Assembly: GCA_027488965.1 (NCBI GenBank)
Contig: JAIYAO010000146.1
Span: 1 to 34,606 of the forward strand
Direction: 5' to 3'
Source: Alphaproteobacteria bacterium
Lineage (GTDB): Bacteria; Pseudomonadota; Alphaproteobacteria; Caulobacterales; Aquidulcibacteraceae
DNA: 34,606 nucleotides
The notes under the pieces were generated by a model. That model worked only from the letters and a program-made list of their open reading frames with translations, did not search any database and was not told the origin of the DNA. Position 1 is the stretch's first letter. Each line of letters begins with the position of its first letter. The translations under genes were made by a program, and so were the position numbers. Positions 1-10,836 of this stretch are shown in pieces.

Positions 1-57
1 ATCGTGGAATCCAAGGTCGAGGCGGAGCTGGACCGGATCTCCCGGCTGGCGCGCTAG
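1..57 (+). CDS. popZ: C-terminal end of PopZ-like (DUF2497) polar organizing protein, partial
   Basis: An open frame enters from the left edge and ends at TAG 55-57, giving 18 residues (IVESKVEAELDRISRLAR). The amphipathic pattern with alternating acidic and basic residues resembles the extreme C-terminus of the DUF2497/PopZ family, which commonly ends in a helix of the form xxIVExxVxxEIxRI. PopZ sits immediately upstream of valS in many alphaproteobacteria, and valS follows here, so position supports the call. PopZ self-assembles at cell poles through this C-terminal region. Only the tail is visible, so the assignment rests on 18 residues plus synteny. Confidence 0.6.
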   Translation: MVESKVEAELDRISRLAR

Positions 58-85
58 TTTCCGCGCCGGCCCGCCAAGGGGGTCG

Positions 86-100
86 CGCTGCGGCGCAGCG
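86..100 (+). other. Small GC hairpin in the valS leader
   Basis: CGCTGC (86-91) pairs with GCAGCG (95-100) around a 3-base loop, 17 bases upstream of the valS ATG. It has no T-tract, so it is not a convincing terminator for the upstream gene. It could influence valS translation initiation, but nothing in the sequence shows that. The rest of the 58-117 gap holds no recognisable promoter. Confidence 0.3.
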
Positions 101-117
101 AACGCTATCACTGCGCC

Positions 118-2844
<2,727 letters not shown>

Positions 2845-2866
2845 TCCAAACGAAGGCAGACACGCC

Positions 2867-4588
2867 ATGACCAGACGCTGGGACAAGTCGAAACTGCCCT
2901 CCCGCCACACCACCGTGGGGCCGGAGCGGGCGCCGCACCGGTCCTATCTCTATGCCATGGGGCTGGGCACGAAGGAGATCGAGCAGCCGTTCGTGGGCGT
3001 CGCCTCCTGCTGGAACGAGGCGGCCCCCTGCAACACCGCGCTGATGCGCCAAGCGCACGCGGTGTCGGCCGGGGTGAAAGCCGCCGGCGCCACGCCGCGC
3101 GAGTTCTGCACCATCACCGTCACCGACGGCATCGCGATGGGCCACGAGGGCATGCGCTCCTCGCTCGCTTCGCGCGAGGTGATCGCGGACTCTGTCGAAC
3201 TCTCCATCCGCGGCCATGCGTACGATGGGCTGGTCGGCCTCGCCGGCTGCGACAAGTCGCTGCCGGGCATGATGATGGCGATGCTGCGGCTCAACGTGCC
3301 GAGCGTGTTTCTCTACGGCGGCTCCATCCTGCCCGGCGTGTGGCGCGGGAAGGAAGTGAACGTGCGCGACCTCTTCGAGGGCGTGGGCGCGCACGCGGCC
3401 GGCAAGATGTCGCTGGAGGACCTCTGCGATCTCGAACAGCACGCGTGCCCCGGCGATGGCGCGTGCGGGGGCCAGTACACCGCCAACACGATGGCGTGCG
3501 TGGCCGAGGCGATCGGATTGGCGCTGCCGCTGTCGGGCGCGCTGCCCGCGGTCTACGAAAGCCGCGATGCCTACGCCGAGGCGAGCGGGCGCGCGGTGGT
3601 CGATCTCATCGAGAAGAACATCCGCCCGCGCGACATCTGCACGCGCGAGGCGTTCGAGAACGCGGCCATCGTGGTGGCGGCCACGGGCGGCTCCACCAAC
3701 GGCGGCCTGCACCTGCCGGCGATGGCGCACGAGGCGGGCGTGTCGTTTACGCTGAAGGACATGGCGGAGGTGTTCAGGCGCACGCCGTGGCTTGTGGATC
3801 TGCAGCCCGGCGGCAAGTACGTGGCCAAGCACATGGGCGAGGCGGGCGGCGTGCCCGCGCTGCTGCGCGTGCTGCTCGACGCAGGCCTTCTGCACGGCGA
3901 CGTGATGACGGTGACGGGAAAGACCCTGCGCGAGAACCTGGAAGGCGTCGCCCTGCGCGCCGACCAGGACGTGATCCGCTCCATGAGCAATCCGCTCACC
4001 GCGGACGGCGGCGTCGTGGGCCTCTGGGGCACGCTCGCGCCGGACGGCGCCATCGTGAAGATCGCGGGCCTGCCCTCCGTGTCGTTCCGCGGTCCTGCGC
4101 GCGTGTTCGACGGCGAGGACGCGTGTTTCGCGGCGGTGTCGAACCGGGACTACAAGGAAGGCGAGGTGCTGGTCATCCGCTACGAGGGCCCGCGCGGCGG
4201 CCCCGGCATGCGCGAAATGCTGTCCACCACCGCCGCGCTCTACGGGCAGGGCATGGGCGACAAGGTGGCGCTGATCACCGACGGCCGCTTCTCCGGGGCC
4301 ACGCGCGGTTTCTGCATCGGTCACGTGGGCCCAGAGGCGGCGATGGGCGGCCCCATCGCGCTGGTGCGCAACGGCGACATGATCGCCATCGACGCAGGCG
4401 CGGGCCGCATTGATCTGGAGGTCAGCGACGCGGAGCTGGCGGACCGCAAAAAAGCCTGGAAACCCCGACAGACCAACTACAATTCCGGCGCGCTCTGGAA
4501 GTACGCGCAGCAGGTGGGCCCCGCGCACCTCGGCGCTGTGACACATCCGGGCGCGCAGGCGGAAACGCACATGTATGCGGATATCTGA
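2867..4588 (+). CDS. ilvD: Dihydroxy-acid dehydratase (IlvD/Edd family)
   Basis: This enzyme dehydrates 2,3-dihydroxy-isovalerate and 2,3-dihydroxy-3-methylvalerate to the 2-keto acids that become valine, leucine and isoleucine. The 573 residues carry the three iron-sulfur cysteines: C48 (VASCWNE), C128 (GLAGCDKSLPG) and C200 (GDGACGGQYTANTM). TDGIAMGHEGM supplies metal ligands at about 87-96, and the lysine that becomes carbamylated is K130. C-terminal motifs TDGRFSGATRG and IGHVGPEA are also present. The three-cysteine layout fits DHADs, but related sugar-acid dehydratases share the fold, so substrate is inferred from overall similarity. Its position directly after valS suggests a branched-chain amino acid theme but could be chance. 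The caspase-like gene starts 10 bases after the stop. Confidence 0.93.
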   Translation: MTRRWDKSKLPSRHTTVGPERAPHRSYLYAMGLGTKEIEQPFVGVASCWNEAAPCNTALMRQAHAVSAGVKAAGATPREFCTITVTDGIAMGHEGMRSSLASREVIADSVELSIRGHAYDGLVGLAGCDKSLPGMMMAMLRLNVPSVFLYGGSILPGVWRGKEVNVRDLFEGVGAHAAGKMSLEDLCDLEQHACPGDGACGGQYTANTMACVAEAIGLALPLSGALPAVYESRDAYAEASGRAVVDLIEKNIRPRDICTREAFENAAIVVAATGGSTNGGLHLPAMAHEAGVSFTLKDMAEVFRRTPWLVDLQPGGKYVAKHMGEAGGVPALLRVLLDAGLLHGDVMTVTGKTLRENLEGVALRADQDVIRSMSNPLTADGGVVGLWGTLAPDGAIVKIAGLPSVSFRGPARVFDGEDACFAAVSNRDYKEGEVLVIRYEGPRGGPGMREMLSTTAALYGQGMGDKVALITDGRFSGATRGFCIGHVGPEAAMGGPIALVRNGDMIAIDAGAGRIDLEVSDAELADRKKAWKPRQTNYNSGALWKYAQQVGPAHLGAVTHPGAQAETHMYADI

Positions 4589-4598
4589 GGGGGCGCCG

Positions 4599-5318
4599 AT
4601 GCGTCGGATCACGCGACGGACGCTGGCAGCGGGCCTCGCTGCGCTCCCGACACTTGCCCACGCAAAGGCGCCCGGCCCGCGGGTGCAGATGTGGGCGACC
4701 GCCAGCGGCGGCGAAACGCTCGATGGACCGAACGGCTCGGGCAATCCCTTCGCTACGGCGCTGATCGAGACGATGGGCGACGCCTCGCTCGATTTCTACA
4801 ATGCCTGCGCGCAGATCCGCGAGCGCACCTATACCCTCAGCAACGGCTTCCAGGCGGTGGAGACGCTGAACGTCGAACGGGCGCCGGAATGGCGATTTGC
4901 GCCGCAGGCGCGCGAGCGCCGCGTCGCGCTGGTGCTGATCTTCTCCGACTATTCGGCCTCCGATGCGGCGGCGTCGCTGCCGGGCGCGGCCACGGACGGT
5001 GCGCGGATCGAACGCGCGTTCGCCGGCGCACAGTTCGAAACGCGGCTGGTCGCCAACGCGTCGCGGGCCTTGCTCGCCATCGAACTCGCGGACTTTTCGC
5101 GCCGCTCCGCCCGCGCCGATGTGGCCGCAATCTACGCCACCGGCCACGGCGTGGAAGTGGGCGGCGTCCAGTACGTACTCTTCGGCGATCACGTGGTGGC
5201 CGATGGCGACGCGGGCCTCGCGCGCGCTGCACGGTGGGCCGACATCGCGCCCGCCGCGCGCGCCCGCAAGCTCAACCTCACGATCTGGGCCGGCTGCCGC
5301 AACAACCCGTTCGCCTAG
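4599..5318 (+). CDS. Exported caspase-like (C14-fold) protein with p10-like half preceding p20-like half
   Basis: I read 239 residues from ATG 4599, preceded by a purine-rich GAGGGGG. An in-frame ATG at 4575 would overlap ilvD and spoil the signal peptide. Residues 1-22 form a twin-arginine-like signal peptide (two RR pairs, TLAAGLAALP, cleavage after AHA). Residues 106-239 match a caspase p20 domain: RRVALVLIFSDY strand, LPGAATDGARIERAF helix, ATGHGVEVGG with catalytic His183, and a final strand ending AGCRNNPFA with catalytic Cys233. In ordinary bacterial caspases the Cys is followed by a p10 part with a pattern like FATAPGxxAxDGxGxNSPFxxALL. Here such a stretch (WATASGGETLDG, SGNPFATALIE, residues 32-56) lies before p20, and the chain stops six residues after Cys233. 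The usual Asp two positions before Cys is Ala231. It is probably periplasmic. Substrate is unknown. Confidence 0.8.
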   Translation: MRRITRRTLAAGLAALPTLAHAKAPGPRVQMWATASGGETLDGPNGSGNPFATALIETMGDASLDFYNACAQIRERTYTLSNGFQAVETLNVERAPEWRFAPQARERRVALVLIFSDYSASDAAASLPGAATDGARIERAFAGAQFETRLVANASRALLAIELADFSRRSARADVAAIYATGHGVEVGGVQYVLFGDHVVADGDAGLARAARWADIAPAARARKLNLTIWAGCRNNPFA

Positions 5319-5340
5319 GCGCCGCCGCGTTGCGCCGCCC

Positions 5341-5970
5341 ATGATCCCGCACGATCTCTGGCCCGTCGACCCGGACGCGCTCGTCCCTTTCCTGCTCGCC
5401 GTCACGTTTGTGGAGCTCACGCCCGGGCCGAACATGGCCTATCTCGCCGCGCTCACTGCATCGCACGGGCGCAGCGCGGGCATGGGCGCGGTGGCCGGCG
5501 TCACCGCAGGCCTCATGGTCTACATGCTGGCCTCTGTCGCCGGCGTCGCCAGCATGGTGGCGGCGATGCCGGGCGTGTACGGCGCCCTGCGCATCGCGGG
5601 CGTTCTCTATCTCGCGTGGCTCGGGATCGAGGCGTGGCGCGGCGCCGGCGGCGATCCCGCACCTGTCGGGGTCGCCACACCCTTCTGGCGCGGCCTCTCG
5701 GTCAACCTGCTCAACCCGAAGGCGGCGGTATTCTACGTCACCCTCCTGCCGGGGTTTATCAAGCCGGAGCATGGATCGTTCGAGCGACAGGCGCTGCTCC
5801 TCGGCAGCGCGCACATCCTCGTCAGCATCGCAGTGCACACCGCGGTGGTGCTGGCGGCGGCGCGATTCACGCAGTACGCGGCGTCTGCGGGGGGCGTGCG
5901 CGTGCGCCGCGGTCTCGCCATCGGCATCTGCGTGACCGCCGTCTGGCTGCTCTGGGAGACGCGCGCTTGA
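5341..5970 (+). CDS. LysE/RhtB family exporter
   Basis: This 209-residue hydrophobic protein of the LysE superfamily exports amino acids or related small metabolites through the inner membrane. The hallmark is at the N-terminus: FLLAVTFVELTPGPNMAYLA, followed by a polar turn SHGRSAG and a glycine-rich membrane helix. A second conserved segment, LLNPKAAVFYVTLLPGFI, lies near residue 120. About five to six membrane segments are visible. ATG 5341 lies 22 bases after the caspase-like gene. Substrate cannot be read from sequence. The stop overlaps the probable TTG start of the DUF3137 gene, suggesting translational coupling. A second family member of identical length lies at 23467. Confidence 0.88.
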   Translation: MIPHDLWPVDPDALVPFLLAVTFVELTPGPNMAYLAALTASHGRSAGMGAVAGVTAGLMVYMLASVAGVASMVAAMPGVYGALRIAGVLYLAWLGIEAWRGAGGDPAPVGVATPFWRGLSVNLLNPKAAVFYVTLLPGFIKPEHGSFERQALLLGSAHILVSIAVHTAVVLAAARFTQYAASAGGVRVRRGLAIGICVTAVWLLWETRA

Positions 5971-6947
5971 GCCTGGAAGCCCTCGACCTCGCGCACATGG
6001 ACGACGCGCAGTTCGATACGCTCTACACGCACCATATCGCGCCGCTGTTTGCGGCGGGGGAGGCCGATCGCCTGAAGGGCGTGGCGACGTTCCGCAGGCG
6101 GCTGTCCATCGGCGCGCCGCTGGCGCTGGCGCTGGGGCTTGGCGTGGGGTTCGGCTTCGCAGAAACTGCGGCGGGCCTCATCGCGGGCGGGATGGGGCTC
6201 ATCGTCGCTTACACGCTGGCGTACATGCCGCTGCAGGCGGTGGGCGCGCGGATGAAGGCCGCCGCGCTCGACGCCATCAGCGCCGCCGTCGGCGTCACCT
6301 ACGCGCACGGCGGGCCTGCGCCCGCATCGATGCCGCGCTTCCGCAAGCTGGACCTGCTGCCGTCCTTCGACCGGTCGCGCTTCGAGGATTTCTTCCACGG
6401 CGAGCGCCAGGGCTGCGCCTTCGACCTGTGCGAAGCCGTGCTGGAGGACCAGCGGCGCGACAAGGACGGCAAGACCACCTACGTCACCGTGTTCCGCGGC
6501 CAGATGATCCGCATCGCGTTTCCGAAGGATTTTCTCGGCGTCACCATCGTGCGCCGTGACGCCGGCGTCTTCAACGCGCTGCGCGGCATGGGCGATCTCA
6601 AGCGCGTCGGCCTCGGAGACTCCACGTTCGAGCGCGCGTTCGAGGTGTACTCCAACGACCAGGTGGAGGCGCGCTATCTCGTGCATCCGGTGTTCATGGA
6701 GCGCCTCATTGCGCTGGAGACGGCGTATCGGGGCAAGAACCTGCGCTGTGCGTTCACGGAGGGCGATCTGCTCATTGCACTGGAGAGCCCGGACCGCTTC
6801 GAGATCGGGGACATGTTCAAGCCGCTGGCCGATCCCGCCCGCGCGCGCCGCATCGTCGATGACCTTGCAGGCGTGCTGCGCCTGATGGATGCGGTGCTGA
6901 CGGCGGAAATCGCGCCGCTTGTCGGGCGCCAGCGCCCGGGCGTGTGA
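5967..6947 (+). CDS. DUF3137 domain membrane protein
   Basis: This 326-residue protein of unknown function matches the DUF3137 family. It has an N-terminal soluble segment, a hydrophobic hairpin (about residues 47-85, two membrane passes), then a cytoplasmic-type domain. That domain contains FEDFFHGERQGCAFDLCEAVLE, TVFRGQMIRIAFPKDFLG and the RYLVHPVFMERLIALE region typical of the family. The best start is TTG 5967, overlapping the LysE-type stop (TTGA) with a GGGAG about eight bases upstream. The alternative ATG 5997 would remove ten residues and has no good ribosome site. The gene is convergent with the EthD gene, 31 bases away. Confidence 0.78.
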   Translation: MSLEALDLAHMDDAQFDTLYTHHIAPLFAAGEADRLKGVATFRRRLSIGAPLALALGLGVGFGFAETAAGLIAGGMGLIVAYTLAYMPLQAVGARMKAAALDAISAAVGVTYAHGGPAPASMPRFRKLDLLPSFDRSRFEDFFHGERQGCAFDLCEAVLEDQRRDKDGKTTYVTVFRGQMIRIAFPKDFLGVTIVRRDAGVFNALRGMGDLKRVGLGDSTFERAFEVYSNDQVEARYLVHPVFMERLIALETAYRGKNLRCAFTEGDLLIALESPDRFEIGDMFKPLADPARARRIVDDLAGVLRLMDAVLTAEIAPLVGRQRPGV

Positions 6948-6978
6948 GCGCAAGGCCGCCGTGGTCAGATGCCGGCGC

Positions 6979-7344
6979 TCAGATGATCGTGTGCTCCACG
7001 CCCCAGAACAGCGGCGAGCGGGAGAGATCGATGAACCGTTTCTCGTCTTCCAGCAGCGTGCGGCCGGCTGCGATCGCATCGGGATCGCTGGCGATGTGGG
7101 CAAGGTCCTCCGGGCCGTCCCACCAGAGTTCGGCGACGCCGTCGTAACCGCCGGGACCGCCCCGCGCGCGGCGCAGGTCGCCCTCCATTTCCTCCGGCAT
7201 CGCGTGCAGCTGGACGTAGCGGCGCACGCGCAGGTGCTGTTCGACCGATTTCACCAGCGGCGCGTGCGTTTCGCGCCAGTAGGTCTGGAACTCGAGGCGC
7301 GACAGGTGGGACAGCCGGTGGAGGCAGAAGGTGAGCTTGATCAT
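6979..7344 (-). CDS. EthD-domain (dimeric alpha-beta barrel) protein
   Basis: This 121-residue protein has the EthD pattern: MIKLTFCLHRLSHLSRLEFQ at the N-terminus, YWRETHAPLVKSV (the conserved HxP segment), and a C-terminal DLSRSPLFWGVEHTII. Such ferredoxin-like barrels include EthD, needed for some ether-degrading P450 systems, and many small dehydratases or isomerases. The exact reaction is unknown. The start codon overlaps the xthA stop (ATGA at 7341-7344), so it is translationally coupled as the last gene of the ADH-xthA-EthD operon. Confidence 0.8.
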   Translation of the reverse strand: MIKLTFCLHRLSHLSRLEFQTYWRETHAPLVKSVEQHLRVRRYVQLHAMPEEMEGDLRRARGGPGGYDGVAELWWDGPEDLAHIASDPDAIAAGRTLLEDEKRFIDLSRSPLFWGVEHTII

Positions 7345-8135
7345 CCGGGCATCCTGAAGCTGGCGATGATGGGGACGTGGTCGCTGGGCTTCTCCATGCC
7401 GCGCGCATCGCGGTGGATGGTCACGCGCTCCAGCCGGTCGGCGGCCTGCGGGCTGCACATGAGGTGGTCGATGCGGATGCCGTTGTTCTTGTTCCAGGCG
7501 CCGGCCTGATAGTCCCAGAAGGTGTACTGGTGGGGGGCGCCGTCCATCTGCATGTAGGCGTCGGCGTAGCCGAGGTTGGCGAGTGCGCGGTACTTCGCGC
7601 GGCTTTCGGGAAGGATCAGCGCATCGCCCGCCCACGCGCGGGGATCCTGGCAGTCCACGTCGCGGGGAATGATGTTGTAGTCGCCGGCGATCACGTAGGG
7701 CTCCTCCAGCGCCAGGCGCGCCTGCGCGTGCGCGGTCAGCGCATCCATGAAGCGGTGTTTGTAGACGGTCTTTTCGGTGCCCGGCGGATTGCCGTTGGGC
7801 GCATACAGCGAGGCCACGCGCATGACGCCCCCCGGCGCGGCGATCACCGCCTCGATCCAGCGGGCCTGCTCATCGCCTTCCATGCCCGGCAGGCCTCGCG
7901 CGACGTCCTCGATGCGGTGCTTCGAGAGGATGGCCACGCCGTTGTAGGTCTTCTGTCCGTGCGTGGCGACGTTGTAGCCCGCGTCCTCGATCTCGGCGGT
8001 GGGGAAGCGGGCGTCCTCGCACTTCAGTTCCTGGAGGCACACCACGTCGGCGTCGACCGCCTTCAGGACGGCAAGCGCCGTGGGCAGGCGGGCGTTGATG
8101 GAGTTGACGTTCCAGGCGGCGATGGAGAGGGGCAT
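7341..8135 (-). CDS. xthA: Exodeoxyribonuclease III (AP endonuclease)
   Basis: This 264-residue member of the exonuclease-endonuclease-phosphatase family cleaves DNA at abasic sites and degrades 3-prime ends during base excision repair. The active-site series is complete: WNVNSINAR (N9/N11), LQELK (E36), YAPNG, GDYNI (D152, N154), GIRIDHLM and the terminal SDHVPI (D252, H253). Length is normal. It is preceded by the dehydrogenase gene with a one-base gap and overlaps the EthD gene by four bases. It is therefore embedded in an operon whose other members look metabolic, which is unusual for a repair gene. Confidence 0.95.
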   Translation of the reverse strand: MPLSIAAWNVNSINARLPTALAVLKAVDADVVCLQELKCEDARFPTAEIEDAGYNVATHGQKTYNGVAILSKHRIEDVARGLPGMEGDEQARWIEAVIAAPGGVMRVASLYAPNGNPPGTEKTVYKHRFMDALTAHAQARLALEEPYVIAGDYNIIPRDVDCQDPRAWAGDALILPESRAKYRALANLGYADAYMQMDGAPHQYTFWDYQAGAWNKNNGIRIDHLMCSPQAADRLERVTIHRDARGMEKPSDHVPIIASFRMPG

Positions 8136-8136
8136 C

Positions 8137-9162
8137 TCAGAATCCCACCATCACCTTGCACTGCGTGCTCGGCTTGCGCAGCGCCTCGAACGCCGCCGGC
8201 AGCGCATCGAGCGCGATGCGGTCGGTGATCATGGGCAGGGGATCGATGCGGTCCTTGGCGATCATCTCGATGACGAAGTCGAAGTCCGCCGGGGTGTAGC
8301 CCAGCACGAACTGCACGTTCAGTTCCTTCATGATCCCCACCAGCGGCATGATCGCGTCCATGCCCTGGCAGACGCCGGCCACGACGATGCGCGCGCGCCG
8401 CGGCGCCGCCAGCATCGCCTCGTTCAGCATGCCCGGGTTGCCAACGCATTCGAAGATCACGTCCGGGCCCTTGCCTGCGATTTTCTCCACCTGCGAAGCC
8501 AACGGCTGGTCGGGGTCGATCACGTCGGTGGCGCCGAAGGTGGCGGCCATGGCGATGCGCGCGGGCGCGCGCTCGGAGACGATGATGTGGCGCGCGCCGG
8601 AGAACCGCGCCCACAGCGCCACCGCGAGACCTACGGGCCCCGCGCCGATCACAAGCACGGTGTCGCCGCGCGTCACACGGCCCATGTCCACCGCGTGCAG
8701 GCCCACCGCCAGCGGCTCCACCATGGCGCCTTCCTCAAAGGAAACGACATCAGGCAGGCGATAGGCGCCGTTGGCGCTGATGCGCACGAATTCCGCATAG
8801 GCCCCGTGGCTCTGGCCGAGGCCGATGGTCAGCCCCTTGCTGCAGGAGCCGCCGAGGCCCGTGTTGACGCAGGGAGAAGCATCGCCGCAGCAGAGATACG
8901 GAAAGCCCGCGACGCGGTCGCCTTCCTTCCAGAGACCGGCAAGGCCCGTGCCGAAACCCACCACTTCGCCGGCGAATTCATGCCCCATCACGCTGCCGGA
9001 CGGCAAAGGCATCATCGAGCTGCTTTCCGTCATGTGAAGGTCGGAACCGCAGATGCCGCACGCGCGCACCTTGAGGATGAGATCGCGGGGCCCCGGTGTC
9101 GGCGCATCGAGCGTCTCCACCACAAGCGGGCGGCCCATCTCCCTGAACACCGCAGCGCGCAT
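8137..9162 (-). CDS. Zinc-dependent medium-chain alcohol dehydrogenase
   Basis: This 341-residue MDR-family oxidoreductase resembles threonine/sorbitol dehydrogenases. It shows catalytic-zinc ligands C35 (ACGICGSDLH), H61-E62 (MGHEFAGEV) and E149 (MVEPLAVGLHAV), plus the nucleotide-binding VIGAGPVGLA at about 171-180. The structural-zinc lobe is atypical: cysteines at 91, 92, 98 and 107 replace the usual C-x2-C-x2-C-x7-C spacing. ATG 9162 is supported by GAGGAGG five bases upstream. A longer frame to 9219 lacks such a site. It is first in an operon with xthA and is divergent from the acyl-CoA synthetase across 68 bases, suggesting linked regulation. The substrate alcohol is unknown. Confidence 0.9.
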   Translation of the reverse strand: MRAAVFREMGRPLVVETLDAPTPGPRDLILKVRACGICGSDLHMTESSSMMPLPSGSVMGHEFAGEVVGFGTGLAGLWKEGDRVAGFPYLCCGDASPCVNTGLGGSCSKGLTIGLGQSHGAYAEFVRISANGAYRLPDVVSFEEGAMVEPLAVGLHAVDMGRVTRGDTVLVIGAGPVGLAVALWARFSGARHIIVSERAPARIAMAATFGATDVIDPDQPLASQVEKIAGKGPDVIFECVGNPGMLNEAMLAAPRRARIVVAGVCQGMDAIMPLVGIMKELNVQFVLGYTPADFDFVIEMIAKDRIDPLPMITDRIALDALPAAFEALRKPSTQCKVMVGF

Positions 9163-9230
9163 GGCATCCTCCTCTTTGCGTTTTGGAAAGACCCTGCCAA
9201 GGTTGCGGCAAAAGAACAACGGGAGGCGGC

Positions 9231-10829
9231 GTGAGCGTCAATCTGGGCGACGTGCTGGACATGGTGGCGGCCACGGTCGCCCCCGACGATCCGGCGATCA
9301 TCTGCGACGGCGAGATCACGGGCTGGGGCGCCCTAGACCGGCGCGCCAATGCGTTCGCGCGGGCGCTGCGGGCCGCAGGGCTGCAAAGCGGCGACAAGGT
9401 CGCGCTCTACATGCGCAATTGTCCCGAGTACGTCGAAGCGCTCGTCGCCACGTTCAAGGGCCGCCTCGCGCATGTGAACGTGAACTACCGCTACGGCGGC
9501 GAAGAGCTTCTCTACATCTTCGACAACTCCGACGCCGCGTGCGTGGTCTTCGGGGGTGAGTTCGCCGAACAGGCCGCAGCGCTCATGCCGCGCGCCCCCG
9601 GCGTGAAGGTCTGGGTGCAGACCGGCGGCGGCGCCATTGCGGGCGCGCACGCGTTCGATGATCTCGTCGCCGGCGACGGCGCGCCCCTCGGCATCGCTCG
9701 CGACCCCGACGACATCTTCCTGCTCTACACCGGCGGCACCACGGGACTGCCGAAGGGCGTGATGTGGCCGTCGCACGCCTTCTGGGGCGCCAACGCCGCA
9801 GGCCGTGCGCCGGCGTTCGGTCTGGAGCCCCCCGCGGATCTCGATGCGCTGATGGCGCAGATCAGGGCCGGTATCGGGCGGCATCCGGTGTTCGTGGCGC
9901 CGCCCCTGATGCACGGCACGGGCCTGTTCAGCGCGGTGACGACGCTGACGCGCGGCGGCGCGGTGATGGTGACGCGCGCAGCGTCGTTCGATCCGGAAGC
10001 CGTGATCGCCGCGATCGCGCAACACAAGGCCGGCGGCGTCATCATCGTGGGCGACGCGTTTGCGCGTCCGCTGCTCGACGTGCTGCGCGCCACCCGCGGC
10101 AGGTACGACGTCACCAGCGTGATCTCGATGCTGTCCAGCGGCATGATGTGGAGCCCGGACGTGAAGGCGGGCCTGCTTGAGTTCATGCCGGACGCCATCC
10201 TGGCCGACAGTTTCGGCGCCTCGGAAGGCACCGGCCTCGGCATCTCCATCGTGACGCGCGACCTGCCGCCTGCGGAGGCGCGTTTCGACGTGGTCTCCAC
10301 GAAGGTGCTGCGCGACGACATGACGGAAGTGACGCCGGGCAGTGGCGAGGTGGGGCGCGTGGCGAAGTTCGGCAACCTCCCGCTCGGCTACTACAAGGAC
10401 CCCGAGCGTACGGCGAAAGTCTACGTGATGATCGACGGCGAGCGCCACATCATCAGCGGCGATCATGCGACGGTGGCGGCGGACGGATCGATCCGCCTTC
10501 TGGGTCGCGGCAGCCACTGCATCAACTCCGCCGGCGAGAAGATTTATCCCGAGGAGGTGGAGGAGGCGATGAAGACGCACCCCGCCGTCCATGACGCGCT
10601 TGTCTTCGGCGTGGCCGATCCGCGCTTCGGGCAGACGGTGGCGGCGGTCGCCAGTCTCGTCGACGGCGCCAGCGCGAGCGAGGCCGACATCATCGCGCAC
10701 GTGCGCGACAGGCTTGCGCACTACAAGGCGCCGAAGCGGCTGGTCCTGTCGGCGGTCACACCGCGCGCGCCGAACGGCAAGGCCGACTACGCAGCCGCGA
10801 AGGCGATCTTTGCGGAGGCGATGGCTTGA
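9231..10829 (+). CDS. Acyl-CoA synthetase (FadD-type, AMP-dependent)
   Basis: This 532-residue ANL-superfamily enzyme activates a carboxylic acid to its CoA thioester through an acyl-adenylate. The phosphate-binding loop YTGGTTGLPKG is at residues 166-176, DSFGASEGTG forms the A5-type motif, ISGDHATV (A7) carries the ribose-binding Asp, and LGRGSHCINSAGEKIYPEEVEE is A8. The C-terminal catalytic Lys lies in PRAPNGKADY. It resembles the FadD3/FadD19-like branch used for steroid side chains and cyclic acids, but substrate is inference. The start is GTG 9231 with GGGAGG four bases upstream. The 68-base gap to the divergent dehydrogenase must hold both promoters. A REP-like element separates it from the next gene. 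Confidence 0.92.
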   Translation: MSVNLGDVLDMVAATVAPDDPAIICDGEITGWGALDRRANAFARALRAAGLQSGDKVALYMRNCPEYVEALVATFKGRLAHVNVNYRYGGEELLYIFDNSDAACVVFGGEFAEQAAALMPRAPGVKVWVQTGGGAIAGAHAFDDLVAGDGAPLGIARDPDDIFLLYTGGTTGLPKGVMWPSHAFWGANAAGRAPAFGLEPPADLDALMAQIRAGIGRHPVFVAPPLMHGTGLFSAVTTLTRGGAVMVTRAASFDPEAVIAAIAQHKAGGVIIVGDAFARPLLDVLRATRGRYDVTSVISMLSSGMMWSPDVKAGLLEFMPDAILADSFGASEGTGLGISIVTRDLPPAEARFDVVSTKVLRDDMTEVTPGSGEVGRVAKFGNLPLGYYKDPERTAKVYVMIDGERHIISGDHATVAADGSIRLLGRGSHCINSAGEKIYPEEVEEAMKTHPAVHDALVFGVADPRFGQTVAAVASLVDGASASEADIIAHVRDRLAHYKAPKRLVLSAVTPRAPNGKADYAAAKAIFAEAMA

Positions 10830-10836
10830 GCGCCGT

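Noticed and set aside
58-117. Possible T-box or attenuator ahead of valS
   Set aside because: Only a 6-bp hairpin is present; there is no T-box sequence, no leader peptide and no terminator with a T-tract.
5733-7103. 456-codon minus-strand frame opposite the DUF3137 gene
   Set aside because: Antisense shadow; the plus-strand frame carries the DUF3137 family pattern.
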